Below, in pieces: positions 17,211 to 25,480 of a stretch of 64,000 nt of DNA. A program made the position numbers and the translations under genes. The stretch is from Brevundimonas sp. MF30-B (lineage in GTDB: Bacteria > Pseudomonadota > Alphaproteobacteria > Caulobacterales > Caulobacteraceae): positions 530,001 to 594,000 of the forward strand of contig NZ_CP038440.1 of the NCBI RefSeq assembly GCF_004683885.1. The letters run 5' to 3'. Position 1 is the stretch's first letter. Each line of letters starts with the position of its first letter. The notes under the pieces were generated by a model. It saw only the letters and a list, made by a program, of their open reading frames with translations. It was not told the DNA's origin and did not search any database.

Positions 17211-18284
17211 ATGCCCGCACTGCTTCCCCCCTCTCGACGTCTTGTCATTCGCGCTCCGGACGACTGGCATGTTCACCTTCGCGACGGGGATATGCTTCGG
17301 TCCGTCGTCGGATACACGGCGCGCCAGTTCAGACGCGCGATCGTCATGCCGAATCTGACCCCACCGGTCACCACGACCGCCGCCGCCGAAGGCTATCGCA
17401 CCCGAATCCTCAACGCGCTGGATCCTGGCGGGACGTTCGAGCCCCTGATGACCTGTTACCTGACCGACGACGCCGACCCTGACGAGATCAACCGCGGTTT
17501 CGAAACCGGGGTCTTCGCGGCCTGCAAACTCTATCCGGCCCACGCGACCACCAACGCCGACCACGGGGTGACCGACGTCCGCAGGATCTATCCCGTCCTG
17601 GAACGGATGCAGCGCCTTGGCATGCCGCTATTGCTGCACGGGGAGGTGACCGACCCGGCGATCGACATCTTTGATCGCGAGGCGGTCTTTATCGAGACGA
17701 TTTTCTCCAGGATCATTGCTGACTTTCCGGCGCTCAGGGCAGTGTTCGAGCACATCACCACCGCCGATGCGGTAGCCTTCGTCGAGAGCGGCGGCCCGAA
17801 TCTCGCCGCGACCATCACCCCCCATCATCTGCGCCTGAACCGGAACGCCATGTTCGCCGGAGGTCTGCGCCCGCACGCCTACTGCCTGCCAGTGGCCAAG
17901 CGCGAGCGACACCGGCTCGCCCTGCGGCGCGCGGCGACGTCAGGCTCGCCCAAATTCTTCCTCGGCACCGACTCCGCCCCGCACCTGATCGGCCAGAAGG
18001 AGTCCGCGTGTGGATGCGCCGGCATCTTCAATGCCCCTTTCGCTATCGAAAGCTATGCGGCGACGTTCGAAGAAGATGGGGCGCTCGACCGGTTGGAAGG
18101 TTTCGCCTCTGAGCACGGCCCGCGCTTCTATGGCCTGCCCCTGAACACGACTTCCATCATTCTGGAGCGCGATCCTCTGGTTGTCCCGGAACGGCTTGCG
18201 GGGACATCCGAAGGCGACCTGGTCCCTTTCCACGCCGACGAAACCCTGCCATGGCGATTCCTGGGGCCCGTCTCAGCGCGATGA
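17211..18284 (+). CDS. pyrC: Dihydroorotase, homodimeric (PyrC) type
   Basis: Cyclises carbamoyl-aspartate to dihydroorotate in pyrimidine synthesis. The 357-residue product matches the E. coli PyrC class: DDWHVHLRDGDM (metal-binding His pair, about 17-28), the carboxylated Lys in ACKLYPAH (about 107), LLLHGEV, VFEHITT, TITPHHL and the catalytic Asp in GTDSAPH (about 256). Full length. It overlaps a small convergent gene by 12 bp. pyrF lies at 33.8 kb, so pyrimidine genes are scattered. Confidence 0.95.
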   Translation: MPALLPPSRRLVIRAPDDWHVHLRDGDMLRSVVGYTARQFRRAIVMPNLTPPVTTTAAAEGYRTRILNALDPGGTFEPLMTCYLTDDADPDEINRGFETGVFAACKLYPAHATTNADHGVTDVRRIYPVLERMQRLGMPLLLHGEVTDPAIDIFDREAVFIETIFSRIIADFPALRAVFEHITTADAVAFVESGGPNLAATITPHHLRLNRNAMFAGGLRPHAYCLPVAKRERHRLALRRAATSGSPKFFLGTDSAPHLIGQKESACGCAGIFNAPFAIESYAATFEEDGALDRLEGFASEHGPRFYGLPLNTTSIILERDPLVVPERLAGTSEGDLVPFHADETLPWRFLGPVSAR

Positions 18285-18512
18285 CAGGCCTCCGTCGCCG
18301 AGGGGCTGTCGCAGCAACGCATTTACTCTTGGCACGATCAAATGAGTCAGAATTTCCAGGTCATTGGACAGGGTGATGGGGTTTTCCGCCAATGCCGACT
18401 TCAACGCCGACTTGAGCCAGACGCTCATGCCGGGACTCTCCAGAACCCAGGCGATGCGCTCGTCGATGGCGGCCAAGGCTGCGGCGGCCCGATCGTCTTT
18501 CCCGGTCATCAT
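18273..18512 (-). CDS. Hypothetical protein, 79 aa
   Basis: A short protein (MMTGKDDRAAAALAAIDER...) predicted mostly helical, without signal or membrane segment. Codon use is like its neighbours. The last codons overlap the end of convergent pyrC. No family recognised. Tandem ATG codons leave the start ambiguous by one residue. Confidence 0.55.
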   Translation of the reverse strand: MMTGKDDRAAAALAAIDERIAWVLESPGMSVWLKSALKSALAENPITLSNDLEILTHLIVPRVNALLRQPLGDGGLSSR

Positions 18513-18534
18513 AGTTCACCCCATGCCAGTTGAT

Positions 18535-19476
18535 CTAAGGATTGCAGTCGCCGCAGGATCCGGGATCGGCTTTCGCGGCCGGAACCGGGCGCTCCAGCCA
18601 ATGACCGCAGCCGGCGCAGGTCAGACGCTCGGCGCGGATCTTCACCGTGGGCCCGCCGCAGTCCGCACAGGCCAGGCCCGGCAAGCGCTCGGTCACGACG
18701 TATCCCGGTCGACCGCAGGCGGGACAGGCGCTCCGGGATCGCCGGACCAGATCCAGCGTGGCGCGCCGGATCGCCTGCATCCTGTGGGGATTGCGATGGG
18801 CCCGCATGTCGGTTTCGACCAGAGCGCTCCCTGTCAGGCCGATGACGCGTTCGATCGCTCCGTCGAGGGCGTCCCAACCGCCGATATCCTTGATCAGCGC
18901 GACATCCGGCGCCGGCACCCGATCGATGGAGGCCGTGACGATCAGGCCATGGTCCGGAAAACCGATCCGGGCGCCGAAGGTCCGTCCCGCTTCGATCGTA
19001 TTCACGATCTCGTGCGCGAAATTCGTCCTGATCCCGGCGAACTGGCCGACTAGTTCGAGTCCGGACAGACGGTCGATCAGGACCACGATCTCGCGCCCAA
19101 GGGGCAGGAACGGAATCAGAGGGTGAGGCCCGAAACTGCCTTCGCTGGCCAGACCGAAGCGCGCTTCAGGCATCAGATCGAAACCGGAGGCGATCTTTGC
19201 CCGCGCCGCGTCGAGCGGAGTCCCCCTGCGCTCGACCTCGCGGCTGAAGGTTCCAAACGCGTCGGTGTCCAGCCCGGCGGGCACCCCCACCTCGAGGCCC
19301 ATGAAGCGAGCGATCACCGGCGTGATCGCCGTCTCCTTTCCATGCATCGTGGCCAAAACCGCCCGTTCGCCCGGCCATGGGGGGCCACCGTCCCGCGCCG
19401 GTAAAGGTCGCATTCTCCCCGGGGTCTCGCGGTGACGAAACGCCGCCTGGGTTGAGGATTGAGACACGGAACGCAT
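18535..19476 (-). CDS. DUF6671-like protein with C-terminal zinc ribbons
   Basis: A 313-residue cytosolic protein. After a variable first 35 residues comes GERAVLATMHGKETAI, the start pattern I associate with DUF6671 proteins. The last 80 residues hold zinc-ribbon-like Cys pairs (CPACGRPGY, CADCGG, CAGCGHW, CGDC). It follows the SbtA-like gene by 8 bp on the same strand, so the two likely form an operon. Function unknown. The start at 19476 was chosen because upstream frame is out-of-phase SbtA sequence. Confidence 0.65.
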   Translation of the reverse strand: MRSVSQSSTQAAFRHRETPGRMRPLPARDGGPPWPGERAVLATMHGKETAITPVIARFMGLEVGVPAGLDTDAFGTFSREVERRGTPLDAARAKIASGFDLMPEARFGLASEGSFGPHPLIPFLPLGREIVVLIDRLSGLELVGQFAGIRTNFAHEIVNTIEAGRTFGARIGFPDHGLIVTASIDRVPAPDVALIKDIGGWDALDGAIERVIGLTGSALVETDMRAHRNPHRMQAIRRATLDLVRRSRSACPACGRPGYVVTERLPGLACADCGGPTVKIRAERLTCAGCGHWLERPVPAAKADPGSCGDCNP

Positions 19477-19484
19477 GAGGAAAC

Positions 19485-20465
19485 TCACTGCCAGAGCCAG
19501 GCCGCCGCGGCGGCGTAGAGGGCGATGCCGATCGTCAGGTTGAAGGGGAAGGTCACGGCCAAGGACGCGGTTACGTACACGCCGGGGTCCGCCTCGGGCG
19601 CGGCAAGCCGCATGGCGGCGGGGACCGCGATATAGGAGGCGGAGCCTGCCAGAATGGTCAGCAGGGCGGCGTTTCCAGCCTCGAGCCCGGCCATGCGCGC
19701 CAGGCCGAGGGCAATGGCGGCCGAAACCAGGGGAAAGGCCAAGGCAAAGCCGATCACGGCGGGGGTCATCTTGCCCCCCCCATCCATCAGTCTCCGCGCC
19801 GCGATCAGGCCGATGTCGAGCAGAAAGAAGCACAGGGCGCCCTGGAACAGCGGCCCGACGAACACCTCCAGCTTGGCCATGCCGGTCTGGCCGGAGACCA
19901 GCCCGACGACGAAGCTGCCGAGCAGCATGATCGTGGCCGCGCCGACGAACACCTCCTTGAGGATGGTCCGGCGACGTCCCGGCTCGCCGCGGCCCGCGCC
20001 GTTGAGCAGGAGCAGCGCCGTCAGGATGGCGGGCGTCTCCATGAGCGCCAGAACGGCGGCCATATAGCCGCCGGAGGTCATGCCGACCGCGGCGAGGTGC
20101 TGCTGGCCGGCGGCGAAGGTCACGACCGAGACCGACCCGTAGGTGGCCGCCAGCGCGCAGATCGTGGGCCGGTCCAGCCGCGACACCCGCTTCAGGATGA
20201 TGAACGCCAGCAGCGGCATCAGGGCGCTGAGCGCCACGCCGATGGCCGCGGCGACGAGAAAGTCGCCGTTCAGGCCCGCATCGCGCGCCTCTACCCCGCC
20301 CTTGAAGCCGATGGCCAGCATCAAATACAGCGACAGCGCCTTAGACACGGGCTCGGGAATGGCGAGGTCGGAGCGCGCGAACGCCGCCGCCGCGCCGATG
20401 AAGAAGAACAGGATGGCCGGGGAAGTCAGGAGCGCAAGGCTGGACGGCAGGCCGAAGTCGGTCAA
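19485..20465 (-). CDS. SbtA-type sodium-dependent bicarbonate transporter
   Basis: Inner-membrane permease of the SbtA family, which imports bicarbonate with Na+ in cyanobacteria. The 326-residue product has about ten hydrophobic segments in two inverted halves, with motifs such as ALSLYLMLAIGFKGGVE and LAATYGSVSVVTF. No ATG fits the N-terminus; a TTG at 20465 has GGAGG six bases upstream and gives the expected start (TDFGLPSSLALLTSPA). The operon partner is the DUF6671-like gene. A beta-carbonic anhydrase gene 3.3 kb away hints at inorganic carbon handling in this region. Confidence 0.8.
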   Translation of the reverse strand: MTDFGLPSSLALLTSPAILFFFIGAAAAFARSDLAIPEPVSKALSLYLMLAIGFKGGVEARDAGLNGDFLVAAAIGVALSALMPLLAFIILKRVSRLDRPTICALAATYGSVSVVTFAAGQQHLAAVGMTSGGYMAAVLALMETPAILTALLLLNGAGRGEPGRRRTILKEVFVGAATIMLLGSFVVGLVSGQTGMAKLEVFVGPLFQGALCFFLLDIGLIAARRLMDGGGKMTPAVIGFALAFPLVSAAIALGLARMAGLEAGNAALLTILAGSASYIAVPAAMRLAAPEADPGVYVTASLAVTFPFNLTIGIALYAAAAAWLWQ

Positions 20466-20535
20466 TGGAGGCCTCCGTCCACAGAGGCGCCGTGACGTCG
20501 CGTAGCCTGAAGACATTCTGCCGGATGAACGAGGC

Positions 20536-21288
20536 TCATGGCCGGAGCACCATCGACAAGGACAGCACATGGTCGATCCGGTCGATCGCGCGGTCGTCCA
20601 GTTGGTTGAGGTAGCCGATTTCGAGGGAGACGGTCTCTCGCACCGGGATCGCCACGCCGACGAACGACCGTATCCGATCGAAGCCGCCGCTGGCCCCCCA
20701 ATCCGTGTCATTCATGGCGACGAAGACCTCGGCGTGTGCGACGAACGACACATCAGGGTCCCGCCCGATTGGGCGGTCGTAGCAAAGCTGCTGGCGCAGC
20801 CGCCACCCGACGTCGTCGCCCGAGCTGACGAAGCGTTGTTCCAACCGCGTGCGTGCGCTGAACGCGCCGCTGAACGCCGGGCCGATGTTCAATGAAACCT
20901 GCTGCCCGCCGCGATGCTCGGTCGTGCCGGGTTGGCCGTCCCGCTCGACACCCTGATAGTGGTAGCCGGCCCACACAGTGGCTCCCGGACTTGCCCGATA
21001 ACCGACGCCCAGACGCAGGATCCGCTGTTCCATCGCCGCGTCGTCGTTGAACCTGCCCTGCACCTCCACCGATCCCAGAAGGTCGCGCCCCATTGGCGCG
21101 GTGGCGCTCACCTGCGTCCAGAACCCGGAATTCTGGTTGCTCTGCGCGACAGCGGGAGTGGCCAAAAGCGCGGTAGCCGACGTCAGCGCGATCAGCAGCA
21201 GGGGTGGAAAACAGTCGGGCGCAAGTTGGGCTTTCGGGCAGACGACTGTGGTCAATGGAGTTGCGATCTCGACGTGGCGGGGTCGCAT
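20536..21288 (-). CDS. DUF2490 family outer-membrane-like protein
   Basis: About 250 residues. A signal peptide (PPLLLIALTSATALLATPAVAQ, cut near AQ-S) is followed by alternating beta strands typical of DUF2490 (FWTQVSATAP, GVGYRASPGATVWAGYHY, EQRFVSSGDDVGWRLRQQL, ETVSLEIGYLNQ). Probably an outer-membrane beta barrel of unknown role. The ATG at 21288 has no good ribosome site; a TTG at 21255 is an alternative. It is divergent from the LysR gene and only about 70 bp before sbtA, so it may share regulation with it. Confidence 0.75.
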   Translation of the reverse strand: MRPRHVEIATPLTTVVCPKAQLAPDCFPPLLLIALTSATALLATPAVAQSNQNSGFWTQVSATAPMGRDLLGSVEVQGRFNDDAAMEQRILRLGVGYRASPGATVWAGYHYQGVERDGQPGTTEHRGGQQVSLNIGPAFSGAFSARTRLEQRFVSSGDDVGWRLRQQLCYDRPIGRDPDVSFVAHAEVFVAMNDTDWGASGGFDRIRSFVGVAIPVRETVSLEIGYLNQLDDRAIDRIDHVLSLSMVLRP

Positions 21289-21366
21289 CCCATGGCGCTC
21301 GACTTGCCCCAAGGGCCAGTTTAATGGGCTCATGCACCCTATAAGCTCTGCTAATGATCGGGTCTG

Positions 21367-22242
21367 ATGCATCGTCTCGTGAATCTCGATCTCGATCTGC
21401 TGAGGGCGTTCGTCACAGTCGCCGACACTAGCAGCTTTACCCGCGCCGGCGTTCGCCTGGGGCGCAGCCAGCCGGCGATCAGTCTGCAAATCCGCAGGCT
21501 GGAGAATCAGGTGGGCGTCGAACTGTTCAGCCGGAACGCTCGCGACGTGATCCTGACGGCCGAGGGCCAGACCCTGCTCCCGTCCGCGAATGCTCTGCTG
21601 CGCCTCAACGACCAAATCATCGCAGGGTTGAATGAGGGCGATGTCGAGGGCGAGGTGCGCTTCGGCGCCCCTGAGGACATCGCTACAGCTTTCCTGCCGC
21701 GTATTCTCGGCGATTTCGCCCGTAGTCATCCAAGGGTCAGTCTCGCAGTCACCTGCGACTACACCGCCAATCTGCTCGACCAACTTTCGAAAGGCGCGCT
21801 GGACCTGGCGCTGATAAAGCGCGAACCAATGGGGCCCGACCTCGGCGTGCGGGTGTGGCGCGAGCCGCTGGTCTGGGTGGCCGCAGACCCCGCCTTGGCC
21901 AAGACCCCGATCATCCCGCTGATCACCGCGCCGGCCCCGGACATCTATCGCAAGCGGGCTCTGGCGGCGCTCACCGAACAGGGCGTCGCCTTTCGAATCG
22001 CCTACACCTCGCCCAGTCTCGCCGGCCAGCACGCCGCGCTCAGAGCCGGGCTGGGGGTCGGCGTATTGTCGGCGACCATGACGCCGAAGGACCTCGTCAC
22101 CCTGTCGCTCGACAGTGGTCTGCCCGACCTGCACGAGACGGAGATCGCCCTGGTGCGGGCGCGCGGCTCCCGCTCCGGCGCGGCGGACCTCCTGTCCGAG
22201 CAGGTGCTGCGATCGCTGGATCGCGATCATATCGCGCTGTGA
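21367..22242 (+). CDS. LysR-family transcriptional regulator
   Basis: A 291-residue regulator: N-terminal winged HTH (LDLLRAFVTVADTSSFTRAG, about 10-29; SQPAISLQIRRLENQVG, about 36-52) and a periplasmic-binding-like effector domain from about 90. It is divergent from the DUF2490-sbtA-DUF6671 run across a 78-bp spacer, the classic LysR arrangement, so those genes are the likely targets. The ligand is unknown. Confidence 0.92.
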   Translation: MHRLVNLDLDLLRAFVTVADTSSFTRAGVRLGRSQPAISLQIRRLENQVGVELFSRNARDVILTAEGQTLLPSANALLRLNDQIIAGLNEGDVEGEVRFGAPEDIATAFLPRILGDFARSHPRVSLAVTCDYTANLLDQLSKGALDLALIKREPMGPDLGVRVWREPLVWVAADPALAKTPIIPLITAPAPDIYRKRALAALTEQGVAFRIAYTSPSLAGQHAALRAGLGVGVLSATMTPKDLVTLSLDSGLPDLHETEIALVRARGSRSGAADLLSEQVLRSLDRDHIAL

Positions 22243-22262
22243 TGCCTGGCATCACGACTTAT

Positions 22263-22441
22263 CATTGGCTCCGGACCGGCTTGATCGGCAGAGTGTCTGT
22301 GCGGCCCGGGCCCCTCTGGCGATCACTGTGATCGTGATGTCGGACCGCATCGGTGCGCTCGATGACGGGTCCGGCTTGTTTGTCCCCTTCGAACCGACGG
22401 TCTCGGCGGCGAGCGCTCCCGTTCTGAGAAGGAGAGGCTCC
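22263..22441 (+). promoter_or_regulatory. Conserved promoter plus structured 5' leader, copy A
   Basis: First of three copies. CATTGGC (22263-22269), then 19 nt, CAGAGTG (22289-22295), 5 nt, and the conserved leader from GCGGCCCGGGCCCC at 22301. Hairpin 1 is CGATCAC/GTGATCG (22320-22334); hairpin 2 pairs GGACC (22342-22346) with GGTCC (22368-22372) and CATCG (22348-22352) with CGATG (22360-22364). A CCCCTT run (22384-22389) could pair with the AAGGAG ribosome site next to the ATG. It controls the DUF465 gene. Copies B and C lie at 24388 and 26586. Confidence 0.75.
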
Positions 22442-22627
22442 ATGTCTATCGTGTTGGCGCGCCGGCTGCAGGGCTTCCATGTCCTGCTGGAGATGGCGCT
22501 GAGGAACGAGCGGGCCCGCCCGGGCCCGGATGATCGCACGGTCACAAACATCAAGAAGAAGAAGCTGGCCATCAAGGACCGGCTGGCCGTCTTCGACGAT
22601 CGTCGGCTGCCGTCAAGGTCGCGCTAA
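22442..22627 (+). CDS. DUF465 (YdcH-like) small protein
   Basis: A 61-residue protein whose C-terminal part (VTNIKKKKLAIKDRL) matches the basic helix of DUF465/YdcH proteins, small helical hairpins of unknown function. A strong AAGGAGAGG ribosome site precedes the ATG. It follows leader copy A and is closed by a strong hairpin at 22636-22665, so it is probably a single-gene unit with terB nearby. Confidence 0.75.
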   Translation: MSIVLARRLQGFHVLLEMALRNERARPGPDDRTVTNIKKKKLAIKDRLAVFDDRRLPSRSR

Positions 22628-22635
22628 CGCCGGGA

Positions 22636-22665
22636 GGGTCGGCGGCTTCCCCTGGCCGCCGACCC
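22636..22665 (+). terminator. Hairpin after the DUF465 gene
   Basis: Perfect 11-bp stem GGGTCGGCGGC / GCCGCCGACCC with an 8-nt loop, 8 bp after the stop codon. There is no U-tract, so it may be an attenuating or mRNA-stabilising hairpin rather than a classic intrinsic terminator. Confidence 0.6.
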
Positions 22666-22724
22666 GATCGCTCCCCACACCAACCCGTGATCGCGGCCTA
22701 GCCAGTGATCCGAAGAGAGGCCCG

Positions 22725-23195
22725 ATGCCCAGAACAAACAGGACCCGGCGAAGGCGAGTTCAGGTCGATCCGCACGATGTCTGGACCGCGGGCGACGTCG
22801 CTCAGATGGACGCAGTCGTCGCCGCCTGCGCTCTGGTCGCACAGGCCGACGGCTGGGTCACGGCCGATGAACGCAAGCGGATGATCGACCGGATGAGCCA
22901 GTCGCCGAGCATCCGCTTCTTCGGACTGCATGAGGTGATGGTCGGTTTCGAAGCGCTGAACATGCGGTTCGACCGCGATCCGGACGACGGCGAGGCTGCG
23001 GCGGACGCTGCGGTCTCTGTCCTCCGGGGTCAGCCGGGACCCTCGCACCTGCTTGTCGACACGGCGTGTTCGGTCGCGGAAGCGGACGGCGGTTTCGACG
23101 CCGAAGAGCGCGAGGTTATTCTGCGCCTCTGCCGGCTGCTGGACCTTGATCCCGCGCGCTACGAACTGATCTCCGGCGAGGGAGGGCGGCGATGA
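22725..23195 (+). CDS. TerB-family tellurite resistance protein
   Basis: A 156-residue helical protein with two TerB-like repeats carrying acidic metal-binding patterns: ALVAQADGWVTADERKRM (about 36-53) and CSVAEADGGFDAEEREVI (about 111-128). The first 15 residues are very basic. The ribosome site GAGAGG supports the start at 22725. It lies next to a TerC-like remnant, suggesting a decayed ter-type module. TerB/TerC proteins act at the membrane in metal or phage-related stress; the exact role here is unknown. Confidence 0.8.
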   Translation: MPRTNRTRRRRVQVDPHDVWTAGDVAQMDAVVAACALVAQADGWVTADERKRMIDRMSQSPSIRFFGLHEVMVGFEALNMRFDRDPDDGEAAADAAVSVLRGQPGPSHLLVDTACSVAEADGGFDAEEREVILRLCRLLDLDPARYELISGEGGRR

Positions 23196-23404
23196 GGATC
23201 AGCCCGATTTCGATGCCCGTCGCCCGTGGCTTGGCGGTTCAACTCTCGCAGATGACCTGCCGAGTCGCTGCACATCGGAGTTCGCCGACGACCCGCCCCG
23301 TGGAGCCACCCGGAGCGATCACCGACGACGCGGTCACCCGCCGAGCCAGCCGTCACACGTTCGACATCCGCGCCTGATCGCGGAAACAGGGCGGAGCTTG
23401 ATCC

Positions 23405-23672
23405 ATGGAATATCCAACCGAGGACGGTATGACCAAGCCGGTCTGGATGTGGGCGGCCTTTCTCGGCTCTCGTCGTTATCCTGCGCGTGCTCGACCTGGG
23501 CGTCCCGCACAAGAAGCACCGCGAGATTGCCGTCGTCGAGAGCCAGCTGATGTCGCTGGGGTATCTGACCCTTGGCCTCAGCTTCGGCGTTTTGATCTTC
23601 GTCGGCTCGACGGTCTTCGTCGCCGACCTCATGGAGTGGGAGAAATGCCCCGCCGCCCCTCCCGGCGCGTGA
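23405..23672 (+). pseudogene. TerC-like N-terminal remnant, frameshifted
   Basis: The frame from 23405 reads MEYPTEDGMTKPVWMWAAFLG and then turns to Arg-rich nonsense. From about 23470 the next frame reads LVVILRVLDLGVPHKKHREI... through two hydrophobic segments to a stop at 23672. Together they resemble the first 85 residues of TerC membrane proteins (WxxF...LDLGVxH+K). A 1- or 2-nt indel near 23465-23475 and loss of the remaining 200 or so residues explain this. A sequencing error could explain the shift, but not the truncation. Confidence 0.55.
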
Positions 23673-23752
23673 CCTTCGCCATCCTCGCGACGGGCGTCCA
23701 TTGGTCGCTGTGGCGCACCGGCCCGGTCAAGACCGCCGCGGCTGAGCCATGA
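23645..23752 (+). CDS. Possible 35-aa basic/hydrophobic peptide
   Basis: MPRRPSRRVTFAILATGV followed by HWSLWRTGPVKTAAAEP. The ATG lies inside the TerC-like remnant, and its stop overlaps the carbonic anhydrase start as ATGA. It could be a coupling peptide, or chance. No family recognised. Confidence 0.3.
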   Translation: MPRRPSRRVTFAILATGVHWSLWRTGPVKTAAAEP

Positions 23753-24345
23753 CGCTGGACCCGGACGATGCTTTGATGGCGGGTTACCGTCGCTTCCGCT
23801 CGGCAGTCTGGCCGGCCCAGGCGGAGAGGTATGCTCGGCTGGCCCGACGGCGCCAGCGACCGGCGACGGCCGTCATCGCCTGCTCCGACGCCCGGATCGA
23901 TCCGCAGACCATCTTCGACGCGGAGCCGGGCGAACTGTTCGTCATTCGCAATGTGGCCGGGCTGGTCCCAGAGTATGCGCCCGATGGCGGGTGTCACGGG
24001 ACCAGTGCAGCGCTCGAGTATGCGGTCAAGATTCTCAAGGTCCGCCGGATCGTGGTGCTCGGGCACGCGCAATGCGATGGCATTCATGCGATGATTCATG
24101 GTCCTCTGCGGAGCGCCCCCGACTTCTTGGCGCCGTGGGTGGACATCGCCGAGCCGGTGATGTGGCCCATGCCCGAGCAGGGCTCCGGCGAGACGTTCGA
24201 GGCGGCGATCGAGGACGCCGTGCTCCGTCAGTCCCAGACCAATCTGAGGACGTTCCCGTGGATCCGGGAGGCCGAAAAGTCCGGTCAACTAGCCTTGTCG
24301 GCGTGGAAGTTCAGCATTGCCACGGGCGAACTGACGACCGTCTAG
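23749..24345 (+). CDS. Beta-class carbonic anhydrase
   Basis: Zinc enzyme interconverting CO2 and bicarbonate. The 198-residue product has the zinc/catalytic motif IACSDARIDP (about 42-51), RNVAGLVPEY (about 67-76), GTSAALEYAV (about 84-93) and the second zinc site VLGHAQCDGI (about 103-112). Full length. It may supply or use bicarbonate together with the SbtA-like transporter upstream. Confidence 0.92.
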   Translation: MTLDPDDALMAGYRRFRSAVWPAQAERYARLARRRQRPATAVIACSDARIDPQTIFDAEPGELFVIRNVAGLVPEYAPDGGCHGTSAALEYAVKILKVRRIVVLGHAQCDGIHAMIHGPLRSAPDFLAPWVDIAEPVMWPMPEQGSGETFEAAIEDAVLRQSQTNLRTFPWIREAEKSGQLALSAWKFSIATGELTTV

Positions 24346-24387
24346 ACGGAGCTATTGGGGATGATTATCGGCCGGATGAGCACAACT

Positions 24388-24561
24388 CATTGGCCTGCGC
24401 CGAGGAACATAGTCAGCGTGACTGGGCGGCCCGGGCCCCTCTGACGATCATGGTGATCGTGATGTCGGACCGCATCGGGTGCGCCCGATGCCGGGGTCCA
24501 GTCCTTCCAGAGTCCCCTCGTCCCGGCCAGGAGCGCGCCCTTTCAATCCAGGAGAGGCTCG
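24388..24561 (+). promoter_or_regulatory. Conserved promoter plus structured 5' leader, copy B
   Basis: CATTGGC (24388-24394), 19 nt, CAGCGTG (24414-24420), 5 nt, leader from 24426. Hairpin 1 is ACGATCA/TGATCGT (24444-24460). Hairpin 2 is perfect: GCATCGGG (24472-24479), TGCG loop, CCCGATGC (24484-24491), with GGACC (24467-24471)/GGTCC (24495-24499) below. A further upstream TTATCGG (24365-24371) is shared with copy C at the same distance. TCCTT after hairpin 2 could pair with AGGA of the ribosome site. It precedes the first 42-residue peptide gene. Confidence 0.8.
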
Positions 24562-24690
24562 ATGGCGACCCGTCCGACGCGCTGGTTTAGGCGCTACAGC
24601 ACCTTGATGGCGTTTGGCATTGTGACTGCCTTCTCATCGTTGGTCATGGCCTTTCGTTCGCCCCGGACCAGACCGCGCAAGGCCCGCTGA
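24562..24690 (+). CDS. Small membrane peptide, 42 aa (paralog 1)
   Basis: Begins MATRPTRWFRRYSTLMAFG and ends FRSPRTRPRKAR, with one hydrophobic segment (about residues 14-30) between two basic ends. GGAGAGG lies seven bases before the ATG. It is a close paralog of the peptide at 26757 (about 30 of 42 residues identical) and shares its leader. No known family recognised. Short basic-hydrophobic peptides with structured leaders recall type I toxins or small stress membrane proteins, but neither is shown. Confidence 0.7.
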   Translation: MATRPTRWFRRYSTLMAFGIVTAFSSLVMAFRSPRTRPRKAR

Positions 24691-24785
24691 TCCATAAACG
24701 GAAAACACCTTTCACACTATCCAGCGGCCACTGCGCCATCAACAGCCATTCTGGCGGCACGCCACAGACTCGAGGAACTTGTCGA

Positions 24786-25202
24786 ATGAGGCCCACCATC
24801 CGATCCATTTTCGTCACCCTGGCTACAGGCGTGGCTCTCACCGCATGTGAACCGATTGATACTTCGGTTCTGCAGGACATCGAAAAGGCGGCGGAAACGG
24901 CCCGCACCACCGCTGACAGCCTGAACTCACGCGGTCACGAGATCCAGGGCGCCATTGCCGACCCGGTCGGGGCATTGCGCACCGCCGCCCTCGGAGCGAC
25001 CTTCACCAAGACTCCAACCGCCGAGGCGAACCTGTTCATGTTAACCGACCTGCAGACCGGCTGCCAATGGCTCGCGACCTATGGCCCGGACAACAAGGCC
25101 GTCAGTATTGCGCCGCGCACCGAGCGAAGCGGGACAGAAACCCGGCAGCTATGCCTTGTGATCGATGCCGGCGCTCCTGGGGTTGGCGAAAGACCGCAAT
25201 GA
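24786..25202 (+). CDS. Lipoprotein, DUF6440-like
   Basis: A 138-residue protein with a lipoprotein signal (SIFVTLATGVALTAC, acylated Cys about 21), a short helical stretch rich in Ala/Thr, and a C-terminal half (NLFMLTDLQTGCQWLATYGPD...APRT) like the DUF6440 domain. Function unknown; located in the envelope. Confidence 0.65.
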   Translation: MRPTIRSIFVTLATGVALTACEPIDTSVLQDIEKAAETARTTADSLNSRGHEIQGAIADPVGALRTAALGATFTKTPTAEANLFMLTDLQTGCQWLATYGPDNKAVSIAPRTERSGTETRQLCLVIDAGAPGVGERPQ

Positions 25203-25480
25203 CGCTTTCCTCGACCCCGTCCGTATTGGGCCTCTCTTTTGGTGACGGCGGGATGAGCCGCCCCCAGGTCCCGTTCTCTGCGCCCAGTTCGCTACACCCA
25301 GACCGCCCCGGGATTTCCGGAGGATGTCTGTTTAAGTTATGCGGCGATGGGACGTCGTCCTTGTTCTCTCGCCTGCAGAGAGCCGTTCCGCTGACCCGTG
25401 TCCGGCTAACGAGATGCTGCCTCGACCGGAAACATTCAGAGAATCGCTCTTAGCGTCTAACCGAACCGATTGATCCCACC

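Noticed and set aside
22510..22530. GGCCCGGGCCC-like stretch inside the DUF465 gene as a fourth leader copy
   Set aside because: Only the short GC palindrome is shared; hairpins 1 and 2 are missing and the sequence is coding.
23192..23377. 61-codon frame overlapping the terB stop as ATGA
   Set aside because: Composition is not protein-like (Pro/Arg/Thr-rich without pattern), and an equally long frame lies on the other strand; no family resemblance.
24411..24420. GGAAC before leader copy B as an EcfG promoter
   Set aside because: No CGTT at 16-17 bp downstream, and the other two leader copies lack GGAAC, while CATTGGC and CAGNNTG are shared by all three.
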